From NCBI GenBank assembly GCA_027532825.1, contig JAPZTL010000005.1, forward strand, positions 1 to 64,000: DNA of 64,000 nt, given 5' to 3'. Both the position numbers and the translations under genes were made by a program. Of the stretch, positions 43,386-51,814 are shown piece by piece (the first letter of the stretch is position 1; each line of letters begins with the position of its first letter). Below the pieces are notes generated by a model. That model ran no database searches. It was given only the letters and a program-made list of their open reading frames with translations, and was not told where the DNA came from. This stretch comes from Silanimonas sp021297925. Lineage in GTDB: Bacteria; Pseudomonadota; Gammaproteobacteria; Xanthomonadales; Xanthomonadaceae.

Positions 43386-44486
43386 GTGCGCCGCCTTGTC
43401 GTCGTCCAACTGCTGCCGGCCCTTGAGGCCGGTGGCGTCGAGCGTTCCACCCTCGAGATCGCTGCCGCGCTGGTCGCGGCCGGCCACGCGTCCCACGTCG
43501 TTTCCGCCGGCGGGCGCCTCGTGGCCTCGCTGGAGGCCGCGGGCAGCCAGCACCACGCCTTGGCCATCGGCGCGAAGTCCTTGGCCACGCCGTTCCGCAT
43601 CCCGGCGCTGCGCCGTCTGCTGCGCGATCTTTCCCCCGACATCGTGCACGCGCGCTCGCGCCTGCCGGCGTGGCTCGCGCTCGGCGCGTTGCGCGGGCTC
43701 CGGCCGCGCCCGGCCTTCGTCACCACCGTGCATGGCCTGAATTCGCCGGGGGCGTACAGCGCTGCCATGACCCGCGGCGACGCCGTGGTCTGCGTGTCCG
43801 ACACCGTGCGCCGCCATGTGCTCGAGCACTGGCCCGGGGCCGCCTCGCGGCTGGTCGTGATCCCGCGCGGCATCGACCCCGGCCAGTTCCCGCGCCGGAC
43901 CCGTCCGGACTCCGAGGCCGCCGCCGCCATCCGCGCGGAACTGGGCCTCGCGCCCACGACCGATCTGCTGCTGATGCCGGGCCGAGGCACGCGCCTCAAG
44001 GGCCATGGCCACGCGCTGCGTCTGCTGGCCGACCTCCGCGCCCAAGGGCGTGACGTGGCGCTCTGGCTGCTCGGCGCCGCGCAACCGGGCCGCGAGGCCT
44101 ACCTCGACGAATTGCGTGCGGAGGCGGCCGCGCTGGGCGTCGCCGACCGCCTGCGGGTGTCGCCGCCGCGCGGCGACGTCGTCCGCGCGTATGCCGGCGC
44201 CGACCTCGTGCTGCAGCTCTCGGGTCAGCCCGAGGCCTTCGGCCGCACGGTGCTCGAGGCGCTCGCCGTGGGCGTACCGGTGCTGGGCTGGGACCACGGC
44301 GGCGTCGGCGAGACCCTGCGCGCCGTCTGGCCGGCCGGCCTCGTGGCGCATGGCGATGCGACGGCCCTGCATGCGCGCGCCGCGGCGCTGCTCGACGATC
44401 CACCGCCGCTGCCGGCGTCCCTGCCGTACCCTTTGTCCGCCATGCAGACCGCCACCCTGGACCTCTATGCGCGACTCGCTGGTTGA
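43386..44486 (+). CDS. Glycosyltransferase family 4 (GT-B), likely LPS core
   Basis: The 366-residue GT-B enzyme begins LVVVQLLPALEAGGVERSTL, the sugar-acceptor-side motif of GT4 enzymes. It has a Rossmann-like C-terminal half with LLLMPGRGTRLKGHGHALRL and the nucleotide-sugar motif QLSGQPEAFGRTVLEALAVG. No signal is seen; it acts at the cytoplasmic face. The following O-antigen-ligase-like and LpxL-like genes suggest lipooligosaccharide assembly. GTG at 43386 is the best start. The gene overlaps the next by 20 bases. Confidence 0.85.
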   Translation: MRRLVVVQLLPALEAGGVERSTLEIAAALVAAGHASHVVSAGGRLVASLEAAGSQHHALAIGAKSLATPFRIPALRRLLRDLSPDIVHARSRLPAWLALGALRGLRPRPAFVTTVHGLNSPGAYSAAMTRGDAVVCVSDTVRRHVLEHWPGAASRLVVIPRGIDPGQFPRRTRPDSEAAAAIRAELGLAPTTDLLLMPGRGTRLKGHGHALRLLADLRAQGRDVALWLLGAAQPGREAYLDELRAEAAALGVADRLRVSPPRGDVVRAYAGADLVLQLSGQPEAFGRTVLEALAVGVPVLGWDHGGVGETLRAVWPAGLVAHGDATALHARAAALLDDPPPLPASLPYPLSAMQTATLDLYARLAG

Positions 44487-45726
44487 GCGCCTCGCCCGCC
44501 TCGCCCCGTGGTGGGTCGTGCTGCAGGTCGCCTGCTGGCCTTGGCGCGCCGTCGCCGAGACCCTGCTGTCGCTCGGCGCGCTGTTGGGCTTCGCGCTGCT
44601 CGTCGGCACCCGGTTCCGCGGCGGCATGCGGGTCATGGGCCACGAGGCCTGGGCCCTGACGACCGTACTGTTCCTCGGCTACTGGCTGCCCCAGGTGGCG
44701 TCGGTCCCGCTGGCGATCGTCCCGCTGCACAGCGGGGTCGAGGCGCTGAAGGACCTGCGCTACCTGCCCTTCCTGTGGCTGGCCGCGATGGCGATGGCCA
44801 CGCCGGGGGGGCGCCGGGTGGTCGGCCTCGGCGTCGGTGCGCTGGTCGGGGCGTGGACGGCGGACGGCCTCTTGCAGGCGGTGACCGGCGCGAGCCTCGG
44901 GGGGCAAGCCCTGCCGGATCGCCTGACCGGCATCTTCGGTGCCGGCAACCCGAAGCTCGGGCTGGTGCTGGCGACGCTCTCGCCCTTCCTGCTGCTGCCC
45001 GCGGCGCGGCGCGGACCGATCGCCTGGGTGATCGCGGCCACGGCCGTCGGCGTGGTCATCCTCCTCGCCGGGGCGCGGGCGGCCTGGATCACCTACGGCC
45101 TCGTGCTCGTGGTGACCGCCTGGCAGGGCTGGGGCTGGCGCCGCGCGGCCTTGGGTCTGCTCGCCGGTGGGCTCGTCACGGTCACGCTCGCCGCCAGCTT
45201 TGGGGACTACCTCACGACGCGCATCGAGCGCACCGTAGCGGCCTTCGGCAGTGGCATGGAGGGCGTTGACTTCGCCCTGTCGGGACGCGTCGTCCTTTGG
45301 CAGACCACCCTGCGCATCATCGCCGAGCATCCGGCCACCGGCGTCGGGACCGACAACTTCAAGACCGCCTACGAGGCCTATTCCGAAGGCGACGAGTTCG
45401 TCGAATGGGGCCGGGGCGGGGCGCTGCACGCCCACCACATCGTGCTCGAAGTGCTCGCGGAAACGGGCGTGGTCGGCCTGCTGCTGTGGTTCGCCGCGAT
45501 CGCGATCGCCTTGCGGGCATGGCGCTTCGCCGCGCCCGCGTCGCGGCGGCGCGCCGAGGCCCCGGCCCTGGCGCTGGCGGTCACCTTGTTCCCGCTGAAC
45601 ACCCACCTCGCGGTGTACGCAACGTTCTGGGGGGGCGTGGTCCTGCTGCTCGCCGCGCTCTACGCCGGGGCGCTGATGGCCCGCGACGGCCTCGATCCCG
45701 ACGTCGCTCCCGCCCCCGCGGCATGA
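44467..45726 (+). CDS. O-antigen ligase/polymerase family (WaaL-like) membrane protein
   Basis: The 419-residue protein has about 10-12 membrane helices and a large periplasmic loop. The loop holds GRVVLWQTTLRIIAEHPATG and the His-rich HAHHIVLEVLAETGVVGLLL, the Wzy/WaaL family signature. It should ligate O-antigen or polymerise a surface polysaccharide at the outer face of the inner membrane. The ATG at 44467 lies inside the 3' end of the glycosyltransferase gene, and its TGA overlaps the next ATG (ATGA), so the three genes are translationally linked. Ligase versus polymerase cannot be decided from sequence. Confidence 0.85.
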   Translation: MRDSLVERLARLAPWWVVLQVACWPWRAVAETLLSLGALLGFALLVGTRFRGGMRVMGHEAWALTTVLFLGYWLPQVASVPLAIVPLHSGVEALKDLRYLPFLWLAAMAMATPGGRRVVGLGVGALVGAWTADGLLQAVTGASLGGQALPDRLTGIFGAGNPKLGLVLATLSPFLLLPAARRGPIAWVIAATAVGVVILLAGARAAWITYGLVLVVTAWQGWGWRRAALGLLAGGLVTVTLAASFGDYLTTRIERTVAAFGSGMEGVDFALSGRVVLWQTTLRIIAEHPATGVGTDNFKTAYEAYSEGDEFVEWGRGGALHAHHIVLEVLAETGVVGLLLWFAAIAIALRAWRFAAPASRRRAEAPALALAVTLFPLNTHLAVYATFWGGVVLLLAALYAGALMARDGLDPDVAPAPAA

Positions 45727-46622
45727 CCGGTCCCACGGCGCCCGCTCCCCCCGCCGGGCCGGTCGCGCGGGTGCTTTCCGGCATCGCCGCGTGGCCGCCG
45801 AGCCTGCATCGGCGCTTGGCGGCGTTCCTCGATGTGGCGTCGCGCCCGCTGATGGCGCGGCGCTGGCGCGTCGCCGACCGCAACCTCGAGGCCTGCTTCC
45901 CCGGTGACGACGTGGAGGCGCGCGCTGCCCGGCTCGCCGTGCATCGCCGGTCGCTGTGGCGGGCGGTGTTCGAGCTGCTGCGGGCCTGGTTCGCGCCTTC
46001 GTCGGCCCTGCAGGGCGACGCCGACATCGAGGGGCTCGACGACCTGCGCGCGGCCGAGGCGGCCGGGGAGGGCGTGCTGCTGTTGACCGGCCACCTCATG
46101 CACACGGAGCTGGCCACGCGCTTCCTCGCCGAGGCGCTGGATGCGCCGGTCGGGGGGGTGGTGCGCCGCTACGACCGCCATCCGCGGCTCGAGCGCCTGC
46201 TCGACGGGGCGCGTCGCGCGCGCCTCGGGCCGACGGTCGGCAAGTTCGACACGCGTGGCATGGTCCGCCACCTGCGCGCCGGCGGGCGGCTCGTCTACTC
46301 GGCCGACCAGGATTTCTGCCGCGGCCATGTCTTCGTGCCGTTCTTCGGCGTCCCGGCGGCGACTTTCGGCGGCATCCCGCAACTGCTCCGCGCCGGACGC
46401 GCCCGCCTGCGATTCCTGTCGATGGCCCGCGGGCCCGACGGGCGCTACCGGGTGCGCGTGCGCCCGACGGGTCTCGAAGCCCACCTCGACGACCCCGAGG
46501 CTTTCGCCCGCGGCTACATGGCGCTGCTGGAAGACGCCGTGCGCGAGGCGCCCGACCAGTACCTCTGGGTCCATCGCCGCTTCAAGACCCGGCCGCCGGG
46601 CGAGGGTCGGTTCTACCGGTGA
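45723..46622 (+). CDS. LpxL/HtrB-like lipid A acyltransferase, first copy
   Basis: The 299-residue protein belongs to the late lipid A acyltransferase family. The catalytic HX4E motif is in LTGHLMHTELATRF, and downstream motifs include YSADQDFCRGHVFVPFFGVP and YLWVHRRFKTRPPGE at the C-terminus. It adds a secondary fatty acid to lipid A or Kdo2-lipid IVA. The hydrophobic N-terminal anchor seen in E. coli LpxL is weak here. It ends 7 bases from the convergent paralogue at 46629, and both share the same order of motifs. Confidence 0.85.
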   Translation: MTGPTAPAPPAGPVARVLSGIAAWPPSLHRRLAAFLDVASRPLMARRWRVADRNLEACFPGDDVEARAARLAVHRRSLWRAVFELLRAWFAPSSALQGDADIEGLDDLRAAEAAGEGVLLLTGHLMHTELATRFLAEALDAPVGGVVRRYDRHPRLERLLDGARRARLGPTVGKFDTRGMVRHLRAGGRLVYSADQDFCRGHVFVPFFGVPAATFGGIPQLLRAGRARLRFLSMARGPDGRYRVRVRPTGLEAHLDDPEAFARGYMALLEDAVREAPDQYLWVHRRFKTRPPGEGRFYR

Positions 46623-46628
46623 GGCCGC

Positions 46629-47564
46629 TCAGCGGTAGGCCGAGCCGCGCTCGCCGTCCGGCTGCGTCTTGAAGCGCTGGTGCAGCCACAGGTACTGCTC
46701 CGGTGCGCGGCGGATCATCGACTCGAGCGCCACCATCACCCGGGCGGTATCGGCGACCGGGTCGGCCGAGGGGAAGCCTTCGAGCTCGGGCAGGACCTCG
46801 AGGTGGTAGCTGCCGTCGAGCCGGCGGGCATGGAAGAACGGCAGCACCGCCGCGCCCGACAGACGTGCCAGCTGGTGCGTCGAGGTGAGGCTCCAGGCCG
46901 GCCGGCCGAAGAAGGGCACGAACACGCTCTCGCCGCGCCGGCTCTCCTGGTCGGGGGCGAACCAGAGCACGCCGCCGGCCTTCAGGTGCTTGAGCGCCGG
47001 GCGCAACTCGTCGCGCGCGAACATCGCGCAGGCGTAGCGCAGCCGGCCGGCCTTCACCGCCCACTCCATCGCCGCCTCGCCGTGCGGGCGGTACATGCCG
47101 GCCACTGCGCCGTGCCGGGTCAGCAGTCGCGCACAGAGCTCGAGGTGGACGAAGTGCGCCGACACCAGCAGCACGCCCCGTCCGCGCTGCTGCGCGGCCT
47201 CGAGGTGGTGCAGGCCGGTGGCCGTGTACGCCGGATCGCCCTCGTCGACGCGCCCCCACCACGCTCGGGCGAACTCGAACAGGCCGATGCCGGTCTGGCG
47301 CAGGTTCTCCCGCGCGATTCGCGTCCGGGTGTCGGCATCGACCTCCGGGAAGCACAGCGCGAGATTGGTTTCGACGACTCGGCGGCGACGGCGCAGCAGG
47401 TGCCAGAGCAGGACGCCGAGCGCGGCGCCGGAGCGGCGCTGCAGCGGGGCGGGCATCCGGGCAGCGCACCAGCCGAAGGCGATGGCGAGCCAGGCCGGCC
47501 AGTGGCGCGGCCCCAGCGGCGGTGCGCCGGGCGAGGTCGGGGACGCGGAAAGGGACGCGGGCAT
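46629..47564 (-). CDS. LpxL/HtrB-like lipid A acyltransferase, second copy
   Basis: The 311-residue protein has an N-terminal hydrophobic stretch (WPAWLAIAFGWCAARMP), the NLALCFPEVDADTRTRIA motif, catalytic HX4E in LVSAHFVHLELCARL, FAPDQESRRGESVFVPFFG, and YLWLHQRFKTQPDGE. It is closer to E. coli LpxL/LpxM than the neighbouring copy. It is convergent with that paralogue and divergent from waaA, whose product makes the Kdo-lipid acceptor. The ATG at 47564 is the preferred start. Confidence 0.9.
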   Translation of the reverse strand: MPASLSASPTSPGAPPLGPRHWPAWLAIAFGWCAARMPAPLQRRSGAALGVLLWHLLRRRRRVVETNLALCFPEVDADTRTRIARENLRQTGIGLFEFARAWWGRVDEGDPAYTATGLHHLEAAQQRGRGVLLVSAHFVHLELCARLLTRHGAVAGMYRPHGEAAMEWAVKAGRLRYACAMFARDELRPALKHLKAGGVLWFAPDQESRRGESVFVPFFGRPAWSLTSTHQLARLSGAAVLPFFHARRLDGSYHLEVLPELEGFPSADPVADTARVMVALESMIRRAPEQYLWLHQRFKTQPDGERGSAYR

Positions 47565-47616
47565 CGCGCCATTCTAGCGACGACGCCCCCGCGGGCCGGC
47601 TGCTACCCTTCGCGCC

Positions 47617-48957
47617 ATGTCGATGAGCTTGGGCCGGCGCCTGCTGCTGGCGTTCTATTCCGCGCTGCTGTGGCTGCTGGTGCCGGTGACGCTCTACCAC
47701 CTCGTGTGGCGGGGCCTGCGCCAGCGCGAGTACCTGCTGCGCTGGAGCGAGCGCTACGCCCAGCTCGACGCCTTGCCCGACCTGCCGCCCGGCGCGATCT
47801 GGGTGCATGCGGTGTCGGTGGGCGAGGTCAATGCCGCGGTGCCGCTGGTCAACGCGCTGCGCGCCCGGTATCCGGAGCGACCGCTGCTCGTCACCACCAT
47901 CACGCCCACCGGCTCCGCGCGCGTGCGCGCCCTGTGGGGCGACGCGGTCCAGCACGTCTACCTGCCCTACGACCTGCACGGGATGGTCCAGCGCTTCCTG
48001 CGCCGGGTCCGTCCCGCCCTCGCCGTGGTGATCGAGACGGAGCTCTGGCCGAACCTCTTCGTCGCCTGCGCGCGGGCCGACGTGCCGGTGGTCATCGCCA
48101 ACGCGCGGCTGTCCGAGCGCTCGCTGCGCGGCTATCGCTGGATGGGGCCGCTGATCCGTCTGGCGCTGTCCGGCGTTCGCCTCGTCGCCGCGCAGTCGGA
48201 GGCGGATGCCGCGCGCTTCCGCGTGCTCGCGGGCGACGGCGTGCGGATCGAGGTCACCGGCAACCTGAAGTTCGACCAGCCACTGCCCCAGGCCACGCGC
48301 GAAGAGGCGCTGGGTTGGCGGCGGGCCTGTGGGGTGCGGCCGACGTGGATCGCCGCCAGCACCCATTCCGACGAAGAGGAGGCCGTGCTGGAGGCGCATC
48401 GACGGCTGCGCGACACGCATCCGGACGCGTTGCTGCTGTGGGCGCCTCGACATCCCGAGCGCTTCGATGCGGTGGCGGATCGCGTGCTGGGCGCCGGTCT
48501 CGCCCTGTGCCGGCGCAGCGTCGAGCGCGCGCCGGATTCGCATTGCGCGGTGTTCCTCATCGACACCTTGGGCGAGTTGCCGGGCTTCCTCGCTGCGGGC
48601 GACGTCGCGTTCGTCGGCGGCAGCCTCGTGCCCGTCGGTGGCCACAACACGCTGGAACCGGCCGCGCTCGGCGTGCCGGTGCTGAGCGGCCCGCACACCT
48701 TCAACTTCGTCGAGATCACCGCCCTGCTGAAGGACGTCGGTGCGCTCGAGACGGTGGGCGACGCCAAGGAGTTGTCGTCCGCCGTGGCTTGGCTCTGGGC
48801 CCATCCGGACCAGGCCCGCGCGCGCGGGCGGGCCGGTCGTCAGCGCATCGACCGCGAGCGCGGCGGCTTGGCGCGCACGCTCGACCTGATCGAGTCGCTG
48901 GGCATCACTTCGTCGCGTCGAGACCCGCTTCCGCGTCCGCCGTCAGCAGGCGGTTGA
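47617..48957 (+). CDS. waaA: 3-deoxy-D-manno-octulosonic acid (Kdo) transferase
   Basis: The 446-residue inner-membrane-associated GT-B enzyme has an N-terminal membrane helix (LLLAFYSALLWLLVPVTLYH) and family motifs: AIWVHAVSVGEVNAAVPLVN, PLLVTTITPTGSARV, VVIETELWPNLF, VTGNLKFDQ and VGGSLVPVGGHNTLEPAALG. It transfers one or two Kdo residues from CMP-Kdo to lipid IVA. The 3' end overlaps the tail of the convergent tolC gene by 53 bases. The start at 47617 (MSMSLGRR) is well placed before the helix. Confidence 0.95.
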   Translation: MSMSLGRRLLLAFYSALLWLLVPVTLYHLVWRGLRQREYLLRWSERYAQLDALPDLPPGAIWVHAVSVGEVNAAVPLVNALRARYPERPLLVTTITPTGSARVRALWGDAVQHVYLPYDLHGMVQRFLRRVRPALAVVIETELWPNLFVACARADVPVVIANARLSERSLRGYRWMGPLIRLALSGVRLVAAQSEADAARFRVLAGDGVRIEVTGNLKFDQPLPQATREEALGWRRACGVRPTWIAASTHSDEEEAVLEAHRRLRDTHPDALLLWAPRHPERFDAVADRVLGAGLALCRRSVERAPDSHCAVFLIDTLGELPGFLAAGDVAFVGGSLVPVGGHNTLEPAALGVPVLSGPHTFNFVEITALLKDVGALETVGDAKELSSAVAWLWAHPDQARARGRAGRQRIDRERGGLARTLDLIESLGITSSRRDPLPRPPSAGG

Positions 48958-50314
48958 CCGCCTCCAGGTCGGACGGCACCAGCGTGCCCGCGGCCTGCTT
49001 CAGCGACAGTTCGTTCACGAGGAAGTTGTGGCGGGCCTGCGCGAACTGCGTCTGCGCGGCGAACAGCGTCTGCTGGGCCAGCAGCACGTCGACGATGGTG
49101 CGGGTGCCGACCTCGAGCCCGGCCTCGCCGGCCTCGAGCGCGGCCTTCGCCGACACCACCGCGAGGCGGCGCGCCTCGACCTCGGCGGCGCCGGCCGCCA
49201 GCGAGCGGTAGGCGTTGCGGGTCTGGCGGACCACGCCGCGGCGCTGCTGCTCGAGCTGCTCGGCGGCGGCATCGCGGTCGGCGATGGCGCGGCGCACGCC
49301 GGCCTGCGTCGCGAAGCCGCTGAAGATCGGCACGTTGAGCGTCACGCCGATGTTGTGGCCGTCGCTCTGGCCGTCGGCCGGGAAGTTGAAGCTGCCCGAG
49401 CCGCGCGTGCCCCAGGTCGTGGAATCGTTCCAGCCGCCGGTCAGCGTCAGCGTGGGGTAGTGCGCGGCGCGCGCCGTCGAGACGCCCGACGCCGCGGCAT
49501 CGAGCCGGAGCTGCGCCGACTGCAGCGACGGGTTGTCGGCCAGCGCCTTGTCCACCCAGGCCTGCAGGCCTTCGGTGTCTTCGAGCTTGGGCTGGAACTG
49601 GGGCGACAGGCCCTTGAGGCCCTCGAGCGGCTGGCCGGTGATCTCGGCCAAGGCCTCGCGGGCGTCGTCGAGGCGGGTCGCCGCGGCGATCGCGTTGGCG
49701 CGCGCGCCATCGTAGCTGGCGCGGGCCTCGTGGACGTCGGTGATCGGCGCAAGGCCGACCTCGAGCCGGGTCTCGGCCTGGTCGAGCTGGCGCTTGGTCG
49801 CGGCTTCCTGCGCGCGGGCCGAGGCCAGCGACTCGATCGCCGTCAGCACGCCGAAGTAGGCCGTGGCCACGCGGACGCCCAGCGACTGCTCGGCGGCGGC
49901 CCGGTCGGCTTCCGCGGCGGCGGCGGTGGCCTTGGCCGCGGCGAGGCGGCCGTAGTCGGCGTGGTCGTAGATCGACTGCGACAGGTTCACGCCCACCGTG
50001 CGGGTGCGGGTGTCGGACGTGCCGGTGCTGCTGCCGAAGATCACCTGTCCCGGGCTGTTGGGGTCGGGCTGCGTACCCACCGAGGTGCTGTCGCCCTTCT
50101 GGGCGGTCAGGCTGGCCTGGCCGTTCACCTGCGGCAGCAGGGCCGCGCGGGCCTGGGTCACGCCTGCGGCGGCCGAGGCGGCGCTGGCCTCGGCGGCGGC
50201 CAGTTGCGGGTCGCCTTTGCGCGCGAGCTCATAGGCCTCGAGCAGGTCGGCGGAGGCCGCTGGACCGGCGAAACCGGCGATCAGCAGGGGAAGGGCGAGG
50301 GGGCGCAGGCGCAT
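48905..50314 (-). CDS. tolC: TolC family outer membrane efflux protein
   Basis: The 469-residue protein has a signal peptide (LALPLLIAGFAGPAASA) and two repeated OEP domains with long coiled-coil alpha-barrel stretches (GVTQARAALLPQVNGQASLT; RTIVDVLLAQQTLFAAQTQF) and beta strands such as GVNLSQSIYDHADYGRLAAA. It forms the trimeric outer-membrane channel for type I secretion and tripartite efflux. It lies 22 bases after pcm, as in many Xanthomonadales. The RND pump genes 1.5 kb away encode the inner-membrane parts of an efflux system and have no outer-membrane gene of their own, so it could serve them. Confidence 0.95.
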   Translation of the reverse strand: MRLRPLALPLLIAGFAGPAASADLLEAYELARKGDPQLAAAEASAASAAAGVTQARAALLPQVNGQASLTAQKGDSTSVGTQPDPNSPGQVIFGSSTGTSDTRTRTVGVNLSQSIYDHADYGRLAAAKATAAAAEADRAAAEQSLGVRVATAYFGVLTAIESLASARAQEAATKRQLDQAETRLEVGLAPITDVHEARASYDGARANAIAAATRLDDAREALAEITGQPLEGLKGLSPQFQPKLEDTEGLQAWVDKALADNPSLQSAQLRLDAAASGVSTARAAHYPTLTLTGGWNDSTTWGTRGSGSFNFPADGQSDGHNIGVTLNVPIFSGFATQAGVRRAIADRDAAAEQLEQQRRGVVRQTRNAYRSLAAGAAEVEARRLAVVSAKAALEAGEAGLEVGTRTIVDVLLAQQTLFAAQTQFAQARHNFLVNELSLKQAAGTLVPSDLEAVNRLLTADAEAGLDATK

Positions 50315-50336
50315 GGGCAGTCCTTGGGACGCGGGA

Positions 50337-50990
50337 TCAGAGGGCGAAGCGGGCGACGGGCGCGAACCCGTGCAGGTAGGGGATGTCGGTTTCGAACAGG
50401 CTTTCGGTCTGGAGGCCGGCGGGCCCTTGGCGGAGGCAGGCCGCCTCCTGCACCGGGGAATGGCCGCGGACGACGACGAGCCGGCCGCCCGGCTTGAGCC
50501 AGCCGAGGAAGCGCTCGGGCACCTCGGCCACGGCGCCGCCGACGAGGATCGCGTCGAAGCGCAACGGGGTGTCCCACGTCGCGACATCGGCCGTGTCGAT
50601 GCGGACGTTGGCCGCGCCGGTCTCGGCGACGCGCCGCCGAGCCTCCTCGGCGAGGTCGGCATGGCGTTCGAGCGCCACGACGGCGCGCGCGAGTCGGGCG
50701 AGGCAGGCGGTCAGGAATCCGCTGCCGGCGCCGATCTCCAGCACCTCGTCGGTGGGCGAGAGGTCGAGCGCCTGAAGCAGGCGGCCCTCGACGACCGGCT
50801 TGAACATGAACTCGCCGTGCGCGAGCGGCAGGGCCACGTCGGCGAAGGCCAGCTTGCGGTTCGCGGCGGGCACGAAGTCCTCGCGCGGGATCGCGGTCAG
50901 CGCGTCGAGCACGCGCCGGTCCAGCACGTCCCAGGGGCGGACCTGCTGCTCGACCATCGCGTGGCGGGCCTGTTGGAAGTCGATCGACAT
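50337..50990 (-). CDS. pcm: Protein-L-isoaspartate O-methyltransferase
   Basis: The 217-residue SAM-dependent methyltransferase has the PCMT fold. The N-terminal helix is RHAMVEQQVRPWDVLDRRVL; the substrate loop MFKPVVEGRLLQALDLSP is followed by the SAM-binding motif EVLEIGAGSGFLTACLARLA. It repairs isoaspartyl residues in damaged proteins. The typical catalytic Ser region (RTTxSxP) is altered to HGEFMFKP, which is common in this divergent branch that sits before tolC. The gene probably leads a pcm-tolC transcript. Confidence 0.85.
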   Translation of the reverse strand: MSIDFQQARHAMVEQQVRPWDVLDRRVLDALTAIPREDFVPAANRKLAFADVALPLAHGEFMFKPVVEGRLLQALDLSPTDEVLEIGAGSGFLTACLARLARAVVALERHADLAEEARRRVAETGAANVRIDTADVATWDTPLRFDAILVGGAVAEVPERFLGWLKPGGRLVVVRGHSPVQEAACLRQGPAGLQTESLFETDIPYLHGFAPVARFAL

Positions 50991-51105
50991 GGCAAGGGTC
51001 CTCGGAGCGGGGCCGGTTAGTGTACGTGGGCGCCGGCCCGGCGACCGGCGAAGACTGCCGCAGCCCGGCGTCGCGGGGCAGTGACGAAGGTCACCGCGAC
51101 GGAGG

Positions 51106-51744
51106 TCATGGTCCCCTCGCGTGCGCGCGCAGGAAGAAGTCGACGCAGCGTTCCACGTGCCGGGCGCGCGCCTCGGCGTCCGGGGGCGGGGCCAGCCCGA
51201 TCAGGACCTGCATGTGGACGATGCCCTTCAGCAGCATGAAGAAGTGCCCGGCGGCCTCGCGCGGGTCGCCGATGGCCAGCTGCCCCGAGGCCTGCACCCC
51301 GCGCAGGAAACCCTCCATCTCGTCGAGGGCCCGCTTCGGGCCGGCGGCGAAGTAGAGCGTCGCCAGCCGGGTCGAGCCGCCGGGCTGGGCGACCATCATC
51401 CGCATCAGCTGGATGGCGTCCTCGCTGTGGACCAGTCCGGTGAACGCCCGGCCGATCGCGACCAGGGCATCGCGCAGCGACAGGCCCTCGGGCCGCTCGA
51501 ACAGGCCGTGCGGCAGCTGCTGCTCGCAGCGTGCTTCGACGGCCGCGGTGAACAGGCCTTCCTTGTCGCCGAAGTGGCTGTAGATCGTCAGCTTGGAGAC
51601 GCTGGCGGCTCGCGCGACCGCATCGAGGCTGACCGCGTCGAAGCCGTGCCGGCAGAACAACTGGCCGGCGGCCTCGACGAGCGCGGCGCGCTTCTCGATG
51701 TCCTTGGGGCGTCCGGGGGTGCCGGCACGGGCGGGCGTCGTCAC
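51106..51744 (-). CDS. TetR family repressor of the RND operon
   Basis: The 212-residue protein has an N-terminal helix-turn-helix (LVEAAGQLFCRHGFDAVSLD, then VSKLTIYSHFGDKEGLF) and an AefR-like C-terminal domain. It is divergent from the RND membrane-fusion gene, and the perfect palindrome GAACTGGAGAGTTC between them is the likely operator. The start codon is GTG at 51744 with no visible ribosome-binding site, so its mRNA may be leaderless. By analogy with SmeT/AcrR-type regulators it should repress the pump until an inducer binds. Confidence 0.85.
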   Translation of the reverse strand: MTTPARAGTPGRPKDIEKRAALVEAAGQLFCRHGFDAVSLDAVARAASVSKLTIYSHFGDKEGLFTAAVEARCEQQLPHGLFERPEGLSLRDALVAIGRAFTGLVHSEDAIQLMRMMVAQPGGSTRLATLYFAAGPKRALDEMEGFLRGVQASGQLAIGDPREAAGHFFMLLKGIVHMQVLIGLAPPPDAEARARHVERCVDFFLRAHARGP

Positions 51745-51754
51745 AAGAAATTTA

Positions 51755-51782
51755 TTGAACTGGAGAGTTCGCGAAATATACC
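51755..51782 (+). promoter_or_regulatory. RND operon promoter and TetR operator
   Basis: TTGAAC (51755-51760) and TATACC (51777-51782) form a -35/-10 pair with a 16-base spacer reading towards the membrane-fusion gene. The inverted repeat GAACT-GGAG-AGTTC (51757-51770) is perfect and covers the -35 and spacer, where a bound repressor would block RNA polymerase. This is the only AT-rich stretch in the gap between the two divergent genes. Confidence 0.75.
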
Positions 51783-51814
51783 ATACCCGTGAGTTTATGA
51801 ATCAGGTTCCGTCC

